Source: Parabacteroides sp. FAFU027 (lineage in GTDB: Bacteria > Bacteroidota > Bacteroidia > Bacteroidales > UBA7332). From it: a DNA stretch of 64,000 nucleotides. Below are positions 1 to 8,770 of the stretch, in pieces. The position numbers and the translations under genes were made by a program. Where the stretch lies: the NCBI RefSeq assembly GCF_022808675.1, contig NZ_JAKZKV010000006.1, forward strand, positions 1 through 64,000, read 5' to 3'. The notes beneath the pieces are model-generated. The model was not told the DNA's origin. It saw nothing but the letters and a program-made list of their open reading frames with translations, and searched no databases. Every line of letters begins with the position of its first letter. Position 1 is the stretch's first letter.

Positions 1-94
1 ATTTGTCTCCATCAAATTTGGTGACAATGCGATTGAATTTACTTCGATTCAGAAACGAAACCAGTTGAGCAAAAACGTATTTGTCTTGATACAT
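1..94 (-). CDS. IS4-like transposase, N-terminal fragment (cut by window edge)
   Basis: Reading leftwards from an ATG at 94 gives 31 residues beginning MYQDKYVFAQLVSFLNRSKF. This matches the usual start of Bacteroidetes IS4-family transposases with an N-terminal DUF4372 domain, which typically open with a KYVFAQ stretch followed by a short basic segment. The catalytic DDE domain would lie outside the window. The 16-bp palindrome at 100-115 and the AT-rich stretch to about 180 probably form the end of the element, but no terminal repeat can be confirmed from one side. It could also be a truncated remnant. The family call rests on a short stretch. Confidence 0.65.
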   Translation of the reverse strand, partial: MYQDKYVFAQLVSFLNRSKFNRIVTKFDGDK

Positions 95-99
95 ATGCA

Positions 100-115
100 A
101 TCAGATTAATCTGAT
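100..115. repeat. 16-bp perfect palindrome beside the IS fragment
   Basis: ATCAGATTAATCTGAT is perfectly self-complementary and lies 6 bp upstream of the transposase start. It may be a transposase-regulating operator or part of the element end. The function is inferred from position only. Confidence 0.5.
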
Positions 116-235
116 GCAAAACTAAAAATTCAAGTCCGTTCGCTCGCGAAATGCTTATAACCAACTAAATTTCAAATACTTCAAAGACCATTTTTAGATT
201 TTAATGGGACAGTAATGTAAAACAATATATCAAAT

Positions 236-1435
236 ATGAAGAAGCAAATCAAAATCGCAATCGGAATCGTCGCCATTATCGGCATTGCGGTTCTGGCCTT
301 TTCGCTCAAAGGAAAAAAGGAAGAAAAAATGGAGCTCAGCACTCAAAAGGCCACGCTGGGTAATATTGTCAATACGGTTACGGCTACCGGTACTATCGAA
401 CCCATCAAGACGGTCGATGTCGGTACGCAGGTATCAGGAACCATCAGCAAGATATTGGTAGATTATAATTCAGTGGTAAAGAAAGGCCAACTTCTTGCCA
501 TGATAGATAAGACTGTCCTGCAATCGAGCCTCAATTCAAGCAAGGCAGCATTCGAAGCCGCTAAGAATGAATTGACCTACCAAACAAACAATTACAACCG
601 TATCAAGAAGCTTTATGCAACACAGTCGGTGAGCTCGACTGACCTTGAGACAGCTCAGTATCAGTACATCAATGCTAAAACCTCTTACAGCAAAGCCAAA
701 GAGGACATCATTAAGGCGCAGACCAATCTCAACTATGCGATGATTTATTCGCCTATTGACGGAGTGGTTATTTCGCGTTCTGTCAATGAAGGTCAAACGG
801 TAGCGGCAAGCTTCAGCACACCGACACTCTTTTCCATCGCACAGGATTTGAAAAAGATGCAGGTAGTGGCCAAAGTGGACGAGGCAGACATAGGCCAGGT
901 GAAAGAAGGCCAATCGGTAAGCTTTACCGTGGATGCTTATCCCGATGATGTATTTACAGGAAATGTAACGCAGGTGCGCCTCGAAGCAACCACCACATCA
1001 AACGTGGTTACTTATCAGGTCGTAATCAATGCGCCAAATCCCGACCTGAAACTAAAACCGGGTCTGACAGCCAATGTAAGTATCAATACATTGCAACATA
1101 ATAATGTATTGATTGTACCCTCCAAGGCATTGCACTTTACACCAGATGCGAAGACTTTAAGCCAGTTTGGGGCTAAGGGTGCAAAGGTTTCAGCCGACAA
1201 AACAATTAAAATAGTGTGGGTAAAAACCGATGCCGGCATCAAACCGGTTAATGTAACGATGGGTGAAAACGATGGCGTAAATACCGAAATCATCAACGGT
1301 CTTAAAAACGGTGACCAGGTTGTCCTTGACACCAAAGCGGCTTCCGTAGGTAATCCGGAAGATAACAAGGCTTCTACTGATGGCCAAAGTCCATTCATGC
1401 CGAAAAGACCGGGTAGCGATAGTAAGAAGAAGTAA
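236..1435 (+). CDS. MacA-like periplasmic adaptor (HlyD/MFP family)
   Basis: A 399-residue membrane-fusion protein. One N-terminal membrane anchor (about residues 7-24) is followed by the first half of a biotinyl-lipoyl-like domain (about 58-92, containing GTQVSGTI). A coiled-coil hairpin (about 95-160) and beta-barrel and membrane-proximal domains with APNPDLKLKPGLTANV near 265-280 come next. In this family the adaptor bridges an inner-membrane ABC exporter and an outer-membrane TolC-like channel. The ATPase follows after 27 bp and a MacB-type permease after that, so this is the adaptor of a MacAB-like tripartite exporter. No outer-membrane factor is encoded nearby. The substrate (peptide, antibiotic or lipid) cannot be read from the sequence. 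The C-terminal tail is charged and Lys-rich. Confidence 0.9.
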   Translation: MKKQIKIAIGIVAIIGIAVLAFSLKGKKEEKMELSTQKATLGNIVNTVTATGTIEPIKTVDVGTQVSGTISKILVDYNSVVKKGQLLAMIDKTVLQSSLNSSKAAFEAAKNELTYQTNNYNRIKKLYATQSVSSTDLETAQYQYINAKTSYSKAKEDIIKAQTNLNYAMIYSPIDGVVISRSVNEGQTVAASFSTPTLFSIAQDLKKMQVVAKVDEADIGQVKEGQSVSFTVDAYPDDVFTGNVTQVRLEATTTSNVVTYQVVINAPNPDLKLKPGLTANVSINTLQHNNVLIVPSKALHFTPDAKTLSQFGAKGAKVSADKTIKIVWVKTDAGIKPVNVTMGENDGVNTEIINGLKNGDQVVLDTKAASVGNPEDNKASTDGQSPFMPKRPGSDSKKK

Positions 1436-1462
1436 TTTGAAAATGCTTAACGCAAATCAATT

Positions 1463-2200
1463 ATGGACATTATCAAAATAGAAAACATGAAAAAGGACTT
1501 CATCATGGGCAGTGAAACTGTTCACGCCCTGCGGGGAGTCTCTTTCTCGATAAGTTCAGGCGAATTCGTCACCATTATGGGAACAAGTGGTTCGGGCAAG
1601 TCCACATTGCTGAATATGCTGGGATGTCTGGATACGCCTACCTCGGGTGAATATTTCCTGGATGGGCACTCCGTGCGCAAGATGGATAAGAATCAACGCG
1701 CAATCCTTCGTAACCGCAAAATCGGGTTTGTCTTCCAGTCCTATAATCTTTTAGCCAAAACAACGGCGCTGGAGAATGTAGAATTACCCTTGATTTACAA
1801 TCCGGATGTATCTGCCAAAGAACGAAAAGAGAAAGCTGCAGAGGCACTTGACGCGGTGGGATTGACAGACCGGATGGGGCACAAACCCAACCAAATGTCT
1901 GGAGGACAACAACAACGGGTAGCCATTGCACGTGCTTTGGTCAATGAGCCGGTGATTATCCTCGCCGACGAAGCCACGGGAAACCTCGATAGCCGCACTT
2001 CATACGAAATCCTGGCATTGTTCCAGTCCCTTCACCGGAAAGGACGTACCATCATCTTCGTGACGCACAATCCCGAGCTTGCAGCCTTCAGTAGCCGCAA
2101 CATTGTACTGCGTGATGGTCGCATCATCGAAGATAAGCGCAATAACTCCATCGCTTCGGCTAAAGAGGTGCTGGATAAAATGAAAGTGGAAGAAGAGTAA
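1463..2200 (+). CDS. ABC transporter ATPase, MacB/LolD type
   Basis: A 245-residue nucleotide-binding subunit. Walker [10 protein letters not shown] is at 40-48, the Q-loop glutamine near 92, the signature SGGQQQR at 146-152, Walker B VIILADE at 164-170 and the switch histidine in FVTHNPE near 214. This subfamily powers mechanotransmission exporters whose permease has a large periplasmic domain. In many Bacteroidetes the ATPase and permease are separate genes, as here, whereas in the E. coli type MacB they are fused. It sits between the adaptor gene and the permease. A 240-bp spacer with a structured repeat separates it from the permease, which is unusual inside an operon. Confidence 0.92.
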   Translation: MDIIKIENMKKDFIMGSETVHALRGVSFSISSGEFVTIMGTSGSGKSTLLNMLGCLDTPTSGEYFLDGHSVRKMDKNQRAILRNRKIGFVFQSYNLLAKTTALENVELPLIYNPDVSAKERKEKAAEALDAVGLTDRMGHKPNQMSGGQQQRVAIARALVNEPVIILADEATGNLDSRTSYEILALFQSLHRKGRTIIFVTHNPELAAFSSRNIVLRDGRIIEDKRNNSIASAKEVLDKMKVEEE

Positions 2201-2248
2201 TAATTAGCAGATTAGCAAATTTGAGAATTTGAAAATGAAGATGAATGG

Positions 2249-2325
2249 TTATCGAAAGTTTCTCTATGAGCGAAACTTTCGAGTGGTCTTTCGAGCCTTT
2301 CGCTCATAGAGAAAGGCTCGATAAC
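2249..2325. repeat. Double hairpin with complementary loops (copy 1 of 3)
   Basis: Two 10-bp stem hairpins lie back to back: 2253-2281 (arms CGAAAGTTTC/GAAACTTTCG) and 2292-2320 (arms CGAGCCTTTC/GAAAGGCTCG). Their 9-nt loops, TCTATGAGC and GCTCATAGA, are exact reverse complements, and an outer arm GTTATCGA/TCGATAAC closes the structure. The same loop pair with different stems recurs near 37.79 kb and 49.82 kb. It lies in the 240-bp gap between the ATPase and permease genes and could attenuate transcription or stabilise mRNA. Confidence 0.8.
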
Positions 2326-2440
2326 AAACATTTAAAACAGCTTACTTATCAAGTGTATCTTATTTGCTATAAATGTTGAACCCTTTCAGGGGCACATTTG
2401 CTAATCTGCTAATTTACAAATCTGTTAATTCAAAATAATT

Positions 2441-3661
2441 ATGAATCTGACAAACCTAATCAAAATAGCGCTCCGGGCCCTGAACAACAATAAGTTCAGG
2501 GGATTCCTCACCATGCTGGGGATAATCATCGGGGTGGCATCCGTTATTACGATGCTGGCCATCGGGCAAGGCTCCAAACAAAGCATTCAGGACCAAATCT
2601 CCAAGATGGGTTCAAACATGATGATGATTGACCCCGGTAAAGGAATGTTTGGTGGAGTGCGTTCCAGTGCAAGCAGTATGCAGACACTCAAGTTGGCAGA
2701 CTACGAAAGTATCGCCAAAAACTGCAAATCCATCTCGAAATTAACTCCTGTAGTCAACAGTAGCGGACAGGTAATTTACGGAACCAATAACGCGCCGACC
2801 TCCATCACGGGGGTGAATGCGCAATACCTCGACATCCGCAAATACAGCGTTGAGAACGGGGATATGTTTACCGACCGCGATGTGAAAGTGGCAGCCAAGG
2901 TCTGTGTGGTGGGAAAGACCGTGGTGGAAAACCTGTTTACAAACGGGGAGAACCCTTTGGGAAAGATAATCCGTTTTGGGAAAATACCCTTTAAGATTGT
3001 CGGTGTTTTGGCCGAAAAAGGCAATAACCAGATGGGACAAGACCAGGATGATATCATCCTTGCGCCTTATACCACGGTTCAGAAACGTATTCTGGCGATC
3101 ACTTACCTGAACAGTATCGTGGCATCGGCAGTAACTGAAGATGCAACGGATAATGCAAAAGACGAGGTTAGTGTCATCCTGCGTGAAAACCACAAACTGA
3201 AAGCCAGTGACGAAGATGATTTCAACATCCGTTCCCAGAAAGAGCTGTTGACCATGATGAGCTCAACCTCCGACCTGATGACTGTGCTTTTGGCAGCCAT
3301 TGCCGCCATTTCGCTTCTGGTAGGAGGTATCGGTATCATGAATATCATGTATGTTTCCGTTACGGAGCGCACCCGCGAAATTGGTCTTCGCATGTCCATC
3401 GGTGCAAGGGGAATAGATATTCTGCTGCAATTTCTGATAGAGGCCGTGCTGATTAGCGTCACAGGTGGATTGATTGGCGTATTGCTCGGCATTGGTAGTT
3501 CGCTGGTGGTGAAGTTTATCGCGGGTTGGCCGATATTTATTCAACCTTATACCGTCTTTCTATCATTCATTGTTTGTACCGCTACCGGCGTCTTCTTTGG
3601 TTGGTATCCTGCGCGGAAAGCATCGGCGCTTGACCCGATTGATGCGTTGCGTTACGAGTAA
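2441..3661 (+). CDS. MacB-like ABC permease (FtsX superfamily)
   Basis: A 406-residue permease with the MacB architecture. The first membrane segment is at about 18-40 (RGFLTMLGIIIGVASVI), followed by a periplasmic MacB core domain (about 45-245) and three C-terminal membrane segments (about 277-300, 325-352 and 370-390). The ending GWYPARKASALDPIDALRYE is diagnostic of the family. With the preceding ATPase and adaptor it forms the exporter. The length is usual for a permease lacking a fused ATPase. The substrate is unknown. Confidence 0.92.
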   Translation: MNLTNLIKIALRALNNNKFRGFLTMLGIIIGVASVITMLAIGQGSKQSIQDQISKMGSNMMMIDPGKGMFGGVRSSASSMQTLKLADYESIAKNCKSISKLTPVVNSSGQVIYGTNNAPTSITGVNAQYLDIRKYSVENGDMFTDRDVKVAAKVCVVGKTVVENLFTNGENPLGKIIRFGKIPFKIVGVLAEKGNNQMGQDQDDIILAPYTTVQKRILAITYLNSIVASAVTEDATDNAKDEVSVILRENHKLKASDEDDFNIRSQKELLTMMSSTSDLMTVLLAAIAAISLLVGGIGIMNIMYVSVTERTREIGLRMSIGARGIDILLQFLIEAVLISVTGGLIGVLLGIGSSLVVKFIAGWPIFIQPYTVFLSFIVCTATGVFFGWYPARKASALDPIDALRYE

Positions 3662-3716
3662 GAATTATATCTATATTTGGAGAATACAATCTGTAACCGG
3701 ATAAATACGTAGGACG

Positions 3717-4742
3717 ATGATAGAGAAAAAAGCAAAAATGCAGGTGTTGATTCACCTTCTGGCATGGATAATCTTTTTCGGATTTCCACTGCTCTTTATG
3801 GTAGAAAGCGGAGAGCGTGAATATGTCCGCTATTGGATTTACATTGTCAATACAGCTATTTACATCGCGGTTTTTTACCTCAATTATAACTGGCTGATTC
3901 AACGCTATCTCTTTACCAAGCAGATTAACCGTTTTATCTGGATAAATGTGCTGATGATTGCGCTTCTGAGCGTCATGTTCTTTTACCTGAAAGAGTTTGA
4001 GATACATCGCTTCATGCCGCAGCAACCTCCTTTACAGCTCAAAATATTGTTCTATTTCCGGGACATCAGTTTTATCCTGTTGATGGTGGGGCTGAGCGTC
4101 GCTGTGAAAATGACAGGCAACTGGTACCGTATCGAAGCCATTCACAAAGAGGCGGAAAGGGCTCAATATGAAGCCGAGCTCAAGAACCTCAAAAGCCAGC
4201 TTAACCCGCATTTCCTGTTCAATACGCTCAATAATATCTATTCGCTGGTGATTGTCCGACCTGAGAAGGCTCAGGAAGCGATTCACCGACTGAGTAATCT
4301 GTTGCGCTATGCATTGTATGAAAACAACGCGAACTTTGTCCCGCTCGATAAAGAGCTTAAATTTATCGAAAGCTATATCGAACTGATGAGCCTTCGCCTG
4401 TCGAGAAATGTGCAGCTTTCCACTGAAATCAAAGGTGGTAATCCTGTAGACCAGATTGCACCGATGCTCTTTATCTCTGTCATTGAAAATGCATTTAAGC
4501 ATGGCGTGAGTCCGACAGAGCCCTCTTTTATTCATATCGATATTGAGGCAAAAACCGGTCAGGAGCTGGTCTGTACGGTGGAGAACAGTTATTTCCCAAA
4601 GACAGAAACGGATCGTAGCGGCTCAGGCATCGGTCATGAGAATTTACTCAAACGTCTCGATTTGCTTTATCCCGGTAAATATCAACTGACGGCTGAAAAC
4701 CGCGGAGCTACTTATTTCGTTGAATTGGTAATTGCGTTTTGA
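3717..4742 (+). CDS. LytS-like sensor histidine kinase (HisKA_5/His_kinase family)
   Basis: A 341-residue membrane kinase. Four membrane helices fill the first 130 residues with almost no periplasmic sensor domain. A short coiled coil leads to QLNPHFLFNTLNN, with phospho-acceptor His165 in the form typical of PF06580. The N-box ENAFKHG is near 257-263, and the glycine box GSGIGHENLL lies near 296-307. It follows the MacB permease by 55 bp and precedes its probable partner, a LytTR regulator, by 140 bp. The efflux operon is the likely target or signal source, as in other transporter-linked LytS/LytR pairs. The signal is unknown. Confidence 0.88.
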   Translation: MIEKKAKMQVLIHLLAWIIFFGFPLLFMVESGEREYVRYWIYIVNTAIYIAVFYLNYNWLIQRYLFTKQINRFIWINVLMIALLSVMFFYLKEFEIHRFMPQQPPLQLKILFYFRDISFILLMVGLSVAVKMTGNWYRIEAIHKEAERAQYEAELKNLKSQLNPHFLFNTLNNIYSLVIVRPEKAQEAIHRLSNLLRYALYENNANFVPLDKELKFIESYIELMSLRLSRNVQLSTEIKGGNPVDQIAPMLFISVIENAFKHGVSPTEPSFIHIDIEAKTGQELVCTVENSYFPKTETDRSGSGIGHENLLKRLDLLYPGKYQLTAENRGATYFVELVIAF

Positions 4743-4777
4743 TGTGAATGTGAAATATGAGGATATTCAAAAGTCAC

Positions 4778-4810
4778 AAACCTAAGAGGTTTTTAAAACC
4801 TGTTAGGTTT
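4778..4810. terminator. Palindromic repeat between kinase and regulator
   Basis: AAACCTAAGAGGTTTT faces AAAACCTGTTAGGTTT around a short loop, followed by T-rich sequence. It is one member of a palindrome family (consensus AAACCTAACAGGTTTT) found at least six times in this window. It may act as a partial terminator that lowers regulator expression relative to kinase. Confidence 0.5.
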
Positions 4811-4883
4811 TATTCTAAGCCTTACATGCAGGAGTAATGAGGATATGTGATTTTTGAAGATCTTCCAACAAATAAATAGAATT

Positions 4884-5600
4884 ATGACCCTCAATTGCCT
4901 CATTGTAGATGACGAACCTCTTGCACTCGATTTGTTGGAGAATTATGTCAATAAAACGCCTTTCCTGAATCTGGAAGGACGGTGCGAGAATGCTTTTCAG
5001 GCGATGGAGCGCATTCAGCAGAATGATATTGACCTGCTTTTTCTGGATATACAAATGCCGGATTTGAATGGAATAGAATTTTCCAAAACCCTGGGAGAAC
5101 GTCCCAAGGTAATCTTTACAACAGCATTCGAACAATATGCCGTGGAAGGTTTTCGGGTAGATGCGCTCGATTACCTGTTGAAACCGATTAGTTATCCGGA
5201 GTTTCTTCAGGCGGCCAACAAGGCTAAACGGTGGTATGAACTCTCTTCCAAGCCGGCTGCTCCGGCAGAACCGGCAAATACCATTTTCATAAAGAGTGAC
5301 TACAAACTGATTCAGATTGACCTGAACAAGATATTGTACATTGAAGGCGTGAAGGATTATATCCGTATTTTTCTGGAAGATGAGGCGAAACCCATCATGT
5401 CGCTGATGAGCATGAAATCCATGGAGGAAAAATTACCGGCTGACCGCTTCATGCGGGTGCATCGCTCATTCATCGTCCAGTTGGATAAAATCAAAACCAT
5501 CGAACGTAACCGCATTGTTTTCGGTAAAGAATATATTCCCATCTCTGACTCCTACAAGGATAAGTTTATGGAGTTTCTCAATCAGCGGTTCTTTTCGTGA
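4884..5600 (+). CDS. LytTR-family response regulator
   Basis: A 238-residue regulator. The receiver domain (1-120) has acidic pocket Asp9/Asp10, phospho-acceptor Asp55 in FLDIQMPD, Thr79/Thr80 and Lys100 in YLLKP. A LytTR DNA-binding domain (about 140-238) includes MKSMEEKLPADRFMRVHRSF. I chose the ATG at 4884 because the protein then begins MTLNCLIVDDE, as family members do. An upstream in-frame ATG at 4854 would add 10 residues of no recognisable domain. It pairs with the LytS-like kinase upstream and probably binds direct repeats upstream of the efflux operon. Confidence 0.9.
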   Translation: MTLNCLIVDDEPLALDLLENYVNKTPFLNLEGRCENAFQAMERIQQNDIDLLFLDIQMPDLNGIEFSKTLGERPKVIFTTAFEQYAVEGFRVDALDYLLKPISYPEFLQAANKAKRWYELSSKPAAPAEPANTIFIKSDYKLIQIDLNKILYIEGVKDYIRIFLEDEAKPIMSLMSMKSMEEKLPADRFMRVHRSFIVQLDKIKTIERNRIVFGKEYIPISDSYKDKFMEFLNQRFFS

Positions 5601-5917
5601 ACCCAAGTCTTTTTACAGAAAAGGTAAAAGGCATATCTGCAATATCCGTTTTCTCTATTCTTATTAGCATTGCCAGGCATCAAATCTGTTGTCTCCGTAT
5701 AAAGACCGACGCAAAGGCTCAAAGCCCCTCTGCATCGGTTTTTGCTTATTGTTGCCCTGCATTTCATTGCTTCTCCCGAATCCTTATATTTTTTATTAAC
5801 TATTTAGACGGGTTCTATTTTGCATTATATAACAGCATTAGGTTTTGTATTATCAATACATAAGCCTACTTTTATACTACTGTATTGGTAGTGTAAAAAC
5901 CTAAATAGCCAAAACCC
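5601..5917. other. 317-bp intergenic region: terminator-like hairpin and long upstream hairpin
   Basis: No convincing gene. A GC-containing hairpin ending in TTTTTGCTT lies near 5704-5745 and probably terminates the regulator gene. An imperfect long inverted repeat (5839-5903) sits directly before the YceI gene. An 88-codon open frame across 5597-5863 lacks family features and I treat it as chance. Confidence 0.6.
5839..5903. promoter_or_regulatory. Long imperfect hairpin 15 bp before the yceI start
   Basis: TAGGTTTTGTATTATCAATAC (5839-5859, 21 bp) pairs with 5882-5903 (starting GTATTGGTAG, ending AAAACCTA) with a few mismatches around a 22-nt loop. The position favours a regulatory structure in DNA (operator) or in the 5' untranslated RNA. 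Confidence 0.5.
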
Positions 5918-6499
5918 ATGAAAAAACTGATTGCTTTAACGATTGTATTGTTTGCACTCACTACTATTACATTGAGTGCCCAGGAAAATTATGAAATGGC
6001 ATTTGGCCAAAGTTCTATGAAAATCCTCGGAACGTCAACTTTGCATGATTGGCACATGGATGTAACTAAGTTTAGCGGAAAAGCTAAAATTGCGTCTGTG
6101 AAAGAGTCTGTTATTCAGGCTACAAGTGCTATGCTAAGTGTCCATGTCCAGGATATAAAGAGTGAACACAAAGCAATGGATAAGATTGCTTATGATGCAT
6201 TAAAATATAAAACGAGTCCGGATATTAACTTCGTTCTGCATACTATTAAGAAAAGCATTGATAATGCCGGTTCGTTTAAAGGAACAGCTTCAGGATTGCT
6301 GGCTATAGCCGGAGTAAAGAAAGAAGTCTCATTTCCTGTAGATGGTCAATATCTGGCAGATGGCTCAGTAAAACTTGTCGGTAAAGCTGCTTTAAGAATG
6401 ACCGAATTCGGAATCAAACCTCCAACCGCTGTTTTAGGTACCATTAAAACCGGTGATAATATTCAAATTGAATTCTCTCTCTTATTCAAGAAACTATAA
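5918..6499 (+). CDS. YceI-like lipocalin-fold protein
   Basis: A 193-residue secreted protein with a clear signal peptide (about 1-21, ending TLSA). The family hallmark LGTSTLHDWHMDVTKFSG lies at about 37-54. YceI proteins form a lipocalin-like barrel that binds polyisoprenoid chains such as quinones or isoprenoid pyrophosphates in the periplasm. The length matches the family. The next gene is a predicted outer-membrane barrel and a second YceI-like protein follows, suggesting one functional unit. The ligand is not predictable from sequence. Confidence 0.85.
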   Translation: MKKLIALTIVLFALTTITLSAQENYEMAFGQSSMKILGTSTLHDWHMDVTKFSGKAKIASVKESVIQATSAMLSVHVQDIKSEHKAMDKIAYDALKYKTSPDINFVLHTIKKSIDNAGSFKGTASGLLAIAGVKKEVSFPVDGQYLADGSVKLVGKAALRMTEFGIKPPTAVLGTIKTGDNIQIEFSLLFKKL

Positions 6500-6529
6500 T
6501 TCTCATTGTTAACCCTAAATTTTATGTTT

Positions 6530-8023
6530 ATGAAAAAGTTAGTTTTATGTGTGAGCGCCGCTTGCATGTTGAGTGGCGTTGTGGTTGGACAATCCCGTGC
6601 TACAGACAAAGATGGACTGAATGTGTTCGAAGTGCCAAAAACAGAACCAGCTCCTTTTGATGGGCTTAAAGTGAAAATCGGTGGTGCATTTACCCAATCC
6701 TGGCAATCGCTGAAAGATGAGAATACCGCTACGCCTGTTTTTAAATGGGATGGAGCGGCATATGAGTATAATACTGGAGCCAATTACAATAAAACGACTG
6801 TTATCAATGGGGTAACATACAATACAATGGTAAATGGCGCAAAATATGCCAATTTGAATCAATTGGTTCCCATCAAACCCGGATTTAATACAGCGAATGC
6901 AAACTTGTATTTTGATGTGGCTCTGGCAGAGGGTGTAAATCTTAATATGACCTTGTATCTATCTTCCCGTCACCATAATGAGTGTTGGGTAAAGGGGGGG
7001 TACATCCAGTTTGACAAAGTACCTTTCATTAAGTCTCAGTTGCTGGATGACATTATGAAGTTTACGACAGTAAAAGTGGGTCACATGGAAATTAACTACG
7101 GTGATGCTCATTTCCGTCGCTCAGACAATGGTTGCTCCATTTACAATCCTTTCGTGGAAAACTATATCATGGATGAATTTGCCACTGAAATCGGAGCTGA
7201 AGTTGATTTACAGCACAAAGGTTTTATCGGTGTCCTCGGCGTTACGAATGGTGAAATTAAAGGGGATATTGGCGGACTTTCTCTTACGCCAGCTACAGCC
7301 AGTGCAAATCCCTATCCTTCAGAAGGAAACCGTCACCCGTCTATTTTAGGTAAATTGGGTTATGACAAACAACTGACAGATAAGTTTCGCGTACGTGCAT
7401 CTGTGTCAGGTTACTACAATTCAGGAGCAATGTCAAGTACATTGTTTGGAGGGGACCGTGGAGGTTCGCACTATTTTGGAGTGATTGAAAATGCATTATC
7501 GACAGGAGCTGCTTTCTCTGGCCGTTTTAATCCCCAGTTTAGTGATAAAATTCAAACGGCAATGGGTAACCTGCTCTTGAAATACAAATTGATGGATGGG
7601 CTAAGCCTGGAATCCTTTACAACTCTCGAGTCAGCAAAAGGTAGATCGCAGAAAGAAACTTTAGGAGACCGTACTGCCAGCCAGTTTGCCGAAGATTTCG
7701 TTCTCCGACTTGGTAAGAATGAGAACTTCTGGGTGGGTGGAAGATACAATACCGTAACCTCAGGTATGTCTGCTCAGACTTCAACTTCAGCAAACACCTG
7801 GACTGCATTGCCTGATATTACAATAGACCGCATTGCTATTAGTGGAGGTTGGTATATGACTAAGAATATTATGGCAAAAGTAGAGTATGTAAATCAGAAA
7901 TATAAAGGATTTACAAATGGAATTTATGATGCAACAACTCCTACGAAGGTTATTGTTCCTGCGGATATTCGCAACGGTGCAAAATTCAACGGCGTTGTTT
8001 TTGAAGCTGTGGTCGGATTCTAA
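6530..8023 (+). CDS. Porin-like outer-membrane beta-barrel protein
   Basis: A 497-residue protein. The signal peptide is at about 1-21 (cleaved near VVVGQ). The mature part is rich in alternating aromatic/polar strands with Gly/Asn turns, includes GHMEINYGDAHFRR near 185, and ends EAVVGF with the terminal Phe expected of outer-membrane barrels. It most resembles Bacteroidetes hypothetical porins of the phosphate-selective-porin kind, but I cannot assign a named family. I chose the ATG at 6530 because MKKLVLCV gives a standard signal peptide; ATGs at 6524 and 6506 are alternatives. It sits between two YceI-like genes, and the gap to the first is only 30 bp. Confidence 0.7.
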   Translation: MKKLVLCVSAACMLSGVVVGQSRATDKDGLNVFEVPKTEPAPFDGLKVKIGGAFTQSWQSLKDENTATPVFKWDGAAYEYNTGANYNKTTVINGVTYNTMVNGAKYANLNQLVPIKPGFNTANANLYFDVALAEGVNLNMTLYLSSRHHNECWVKGGYIQFDKVPFIKSQLLDDIMKFTTVKVGHMEINYGDAHFRRSDNGCSIYNPFVENYIMDEFATEIGAEVDLQHKGFIGVLGVTNGEIKGDIGGLSLTPATASANPYPSEGNRHPSILGKLGYDKQLTDKFRVRASVSGYYNSGAMSSTLFGGDRGGSHYFGVIENALSTGAAFSGRFNPQFSDKIQTAMGNLLLKYKLMDGLSLESFTTLESAKGRSQKETLGDRTASQFAEDFVLRLGKNENFWVGGRYNTVTSGMSAQTSTSANTWTALPDITIDRIAISGGWYMTKNIMAKVEYVNQKYKGFTNGIYDATTPTKVIVPADIRNGAKFNGVVFEAVVGF

Positions 8024-8154
8024 TAGTTTATAATAAAGGGAAAGAGGTGTATTTCATATACTTAACATCATTCTTTTTGAAAAAGAGGAATTAGTGAGTA
8101 TTTTCGAACTGCATCTCTTTCTTGTTGTATATCAGATGGATTAACCTTGTTGTT

Positions 8155-8766
8155 ATGATCTTGTTTCGCAGACATATTATTCTACAAATACTAATGTTGT
8201 TGGCTATGATTCAATCCGGTCCATGTTTTGCCCGGAATGTAAGGAATGCTAATAATCTTGCTGTTTCGTTGCAATCAATGGCGATTACCGGTCATACCAA
8301 TATCAATAGCTTCTGGTTGAAATATGCTGATCATGAAAGCGCAATAAAGGGCACTTCGGATGAAAACCTGTCAGATGGAAATGTCCGGGCGTTGTCTTTT
8401 AATATTCCTTTCCGGGGATTTGTCTTTAGCAACAGTCTGATGCGGAATGATTTTCTCAAGATGGTCAAAGCCAGTGTCTATCCGGATATTCCGGTTCAAA
8501 TCAAAGGGTTGAAAGATTTCTCAGAATTGAAAGACGATTCACAGGAGTTGGTTGAGGCAAATATTACTTTGGCAGGAGTAACCCGCCTGATTAGCCTGAC
8601 TTGTAAGGTGAAAAAAACAGATCAAAACACATTTCAAATCAGAGGCAGTAAATCCCTGGCTCTCTCTGATTTCAACATTATTGCCCCCTCTAAATTTTTT
8701 GGCATGGTGAAGGTAAATGATGAGATATCCATTTCCTTCGATCTTAAACTGAGTGCCGGAAACTAA
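8155..8766 (+). CDS. Second YceI-like protein
   Basis: About 203 residues from the ATG at 8155, which gives a signal sequence ending near CFA. An earlier in-frame start at 8122 adds 11 residues. ITGHTNINSFWLKY near 42-55 is the equivalent of the YceI GTSTLHDW region, and the C-terminal half repeats the pattern ITLAGVTRLISLTCKV...LSDFNIIAPSKFFGMVKVNDEISI. It is clearly diverged from the first YceI gene at 5918, so this is not a recent duplication. It probably binds a hydrophobic ligand in the periplasm and works with the barrel protein encoded upstream. Confidence 0.7.
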   Translation: MILFRRHIILQILMLLAMIQSGPCFARNVRNANNLAVSLQSMAITGHTNINSFWLKYADHESAIKGTSDENLSDGNVRALSFNIPFRGFVFSNSLMRNDFLKMVKASVYPDIPVQIKGLKDFSELKDDSQELVEANITLAGVTRLISLTCKVKKTDQNTFQIRGSKSLALSDFNIIAPSKFFGMVKVNDEISISFDLKLSAGN

Positions 8767-8770
8767 TATT

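Noticed and set aside
5597-5863. 88-codon frame after the LytTR gene
   Set aside because: It overlaps the regulator stop and the terminator hairpin, and its composition is not protein-like.
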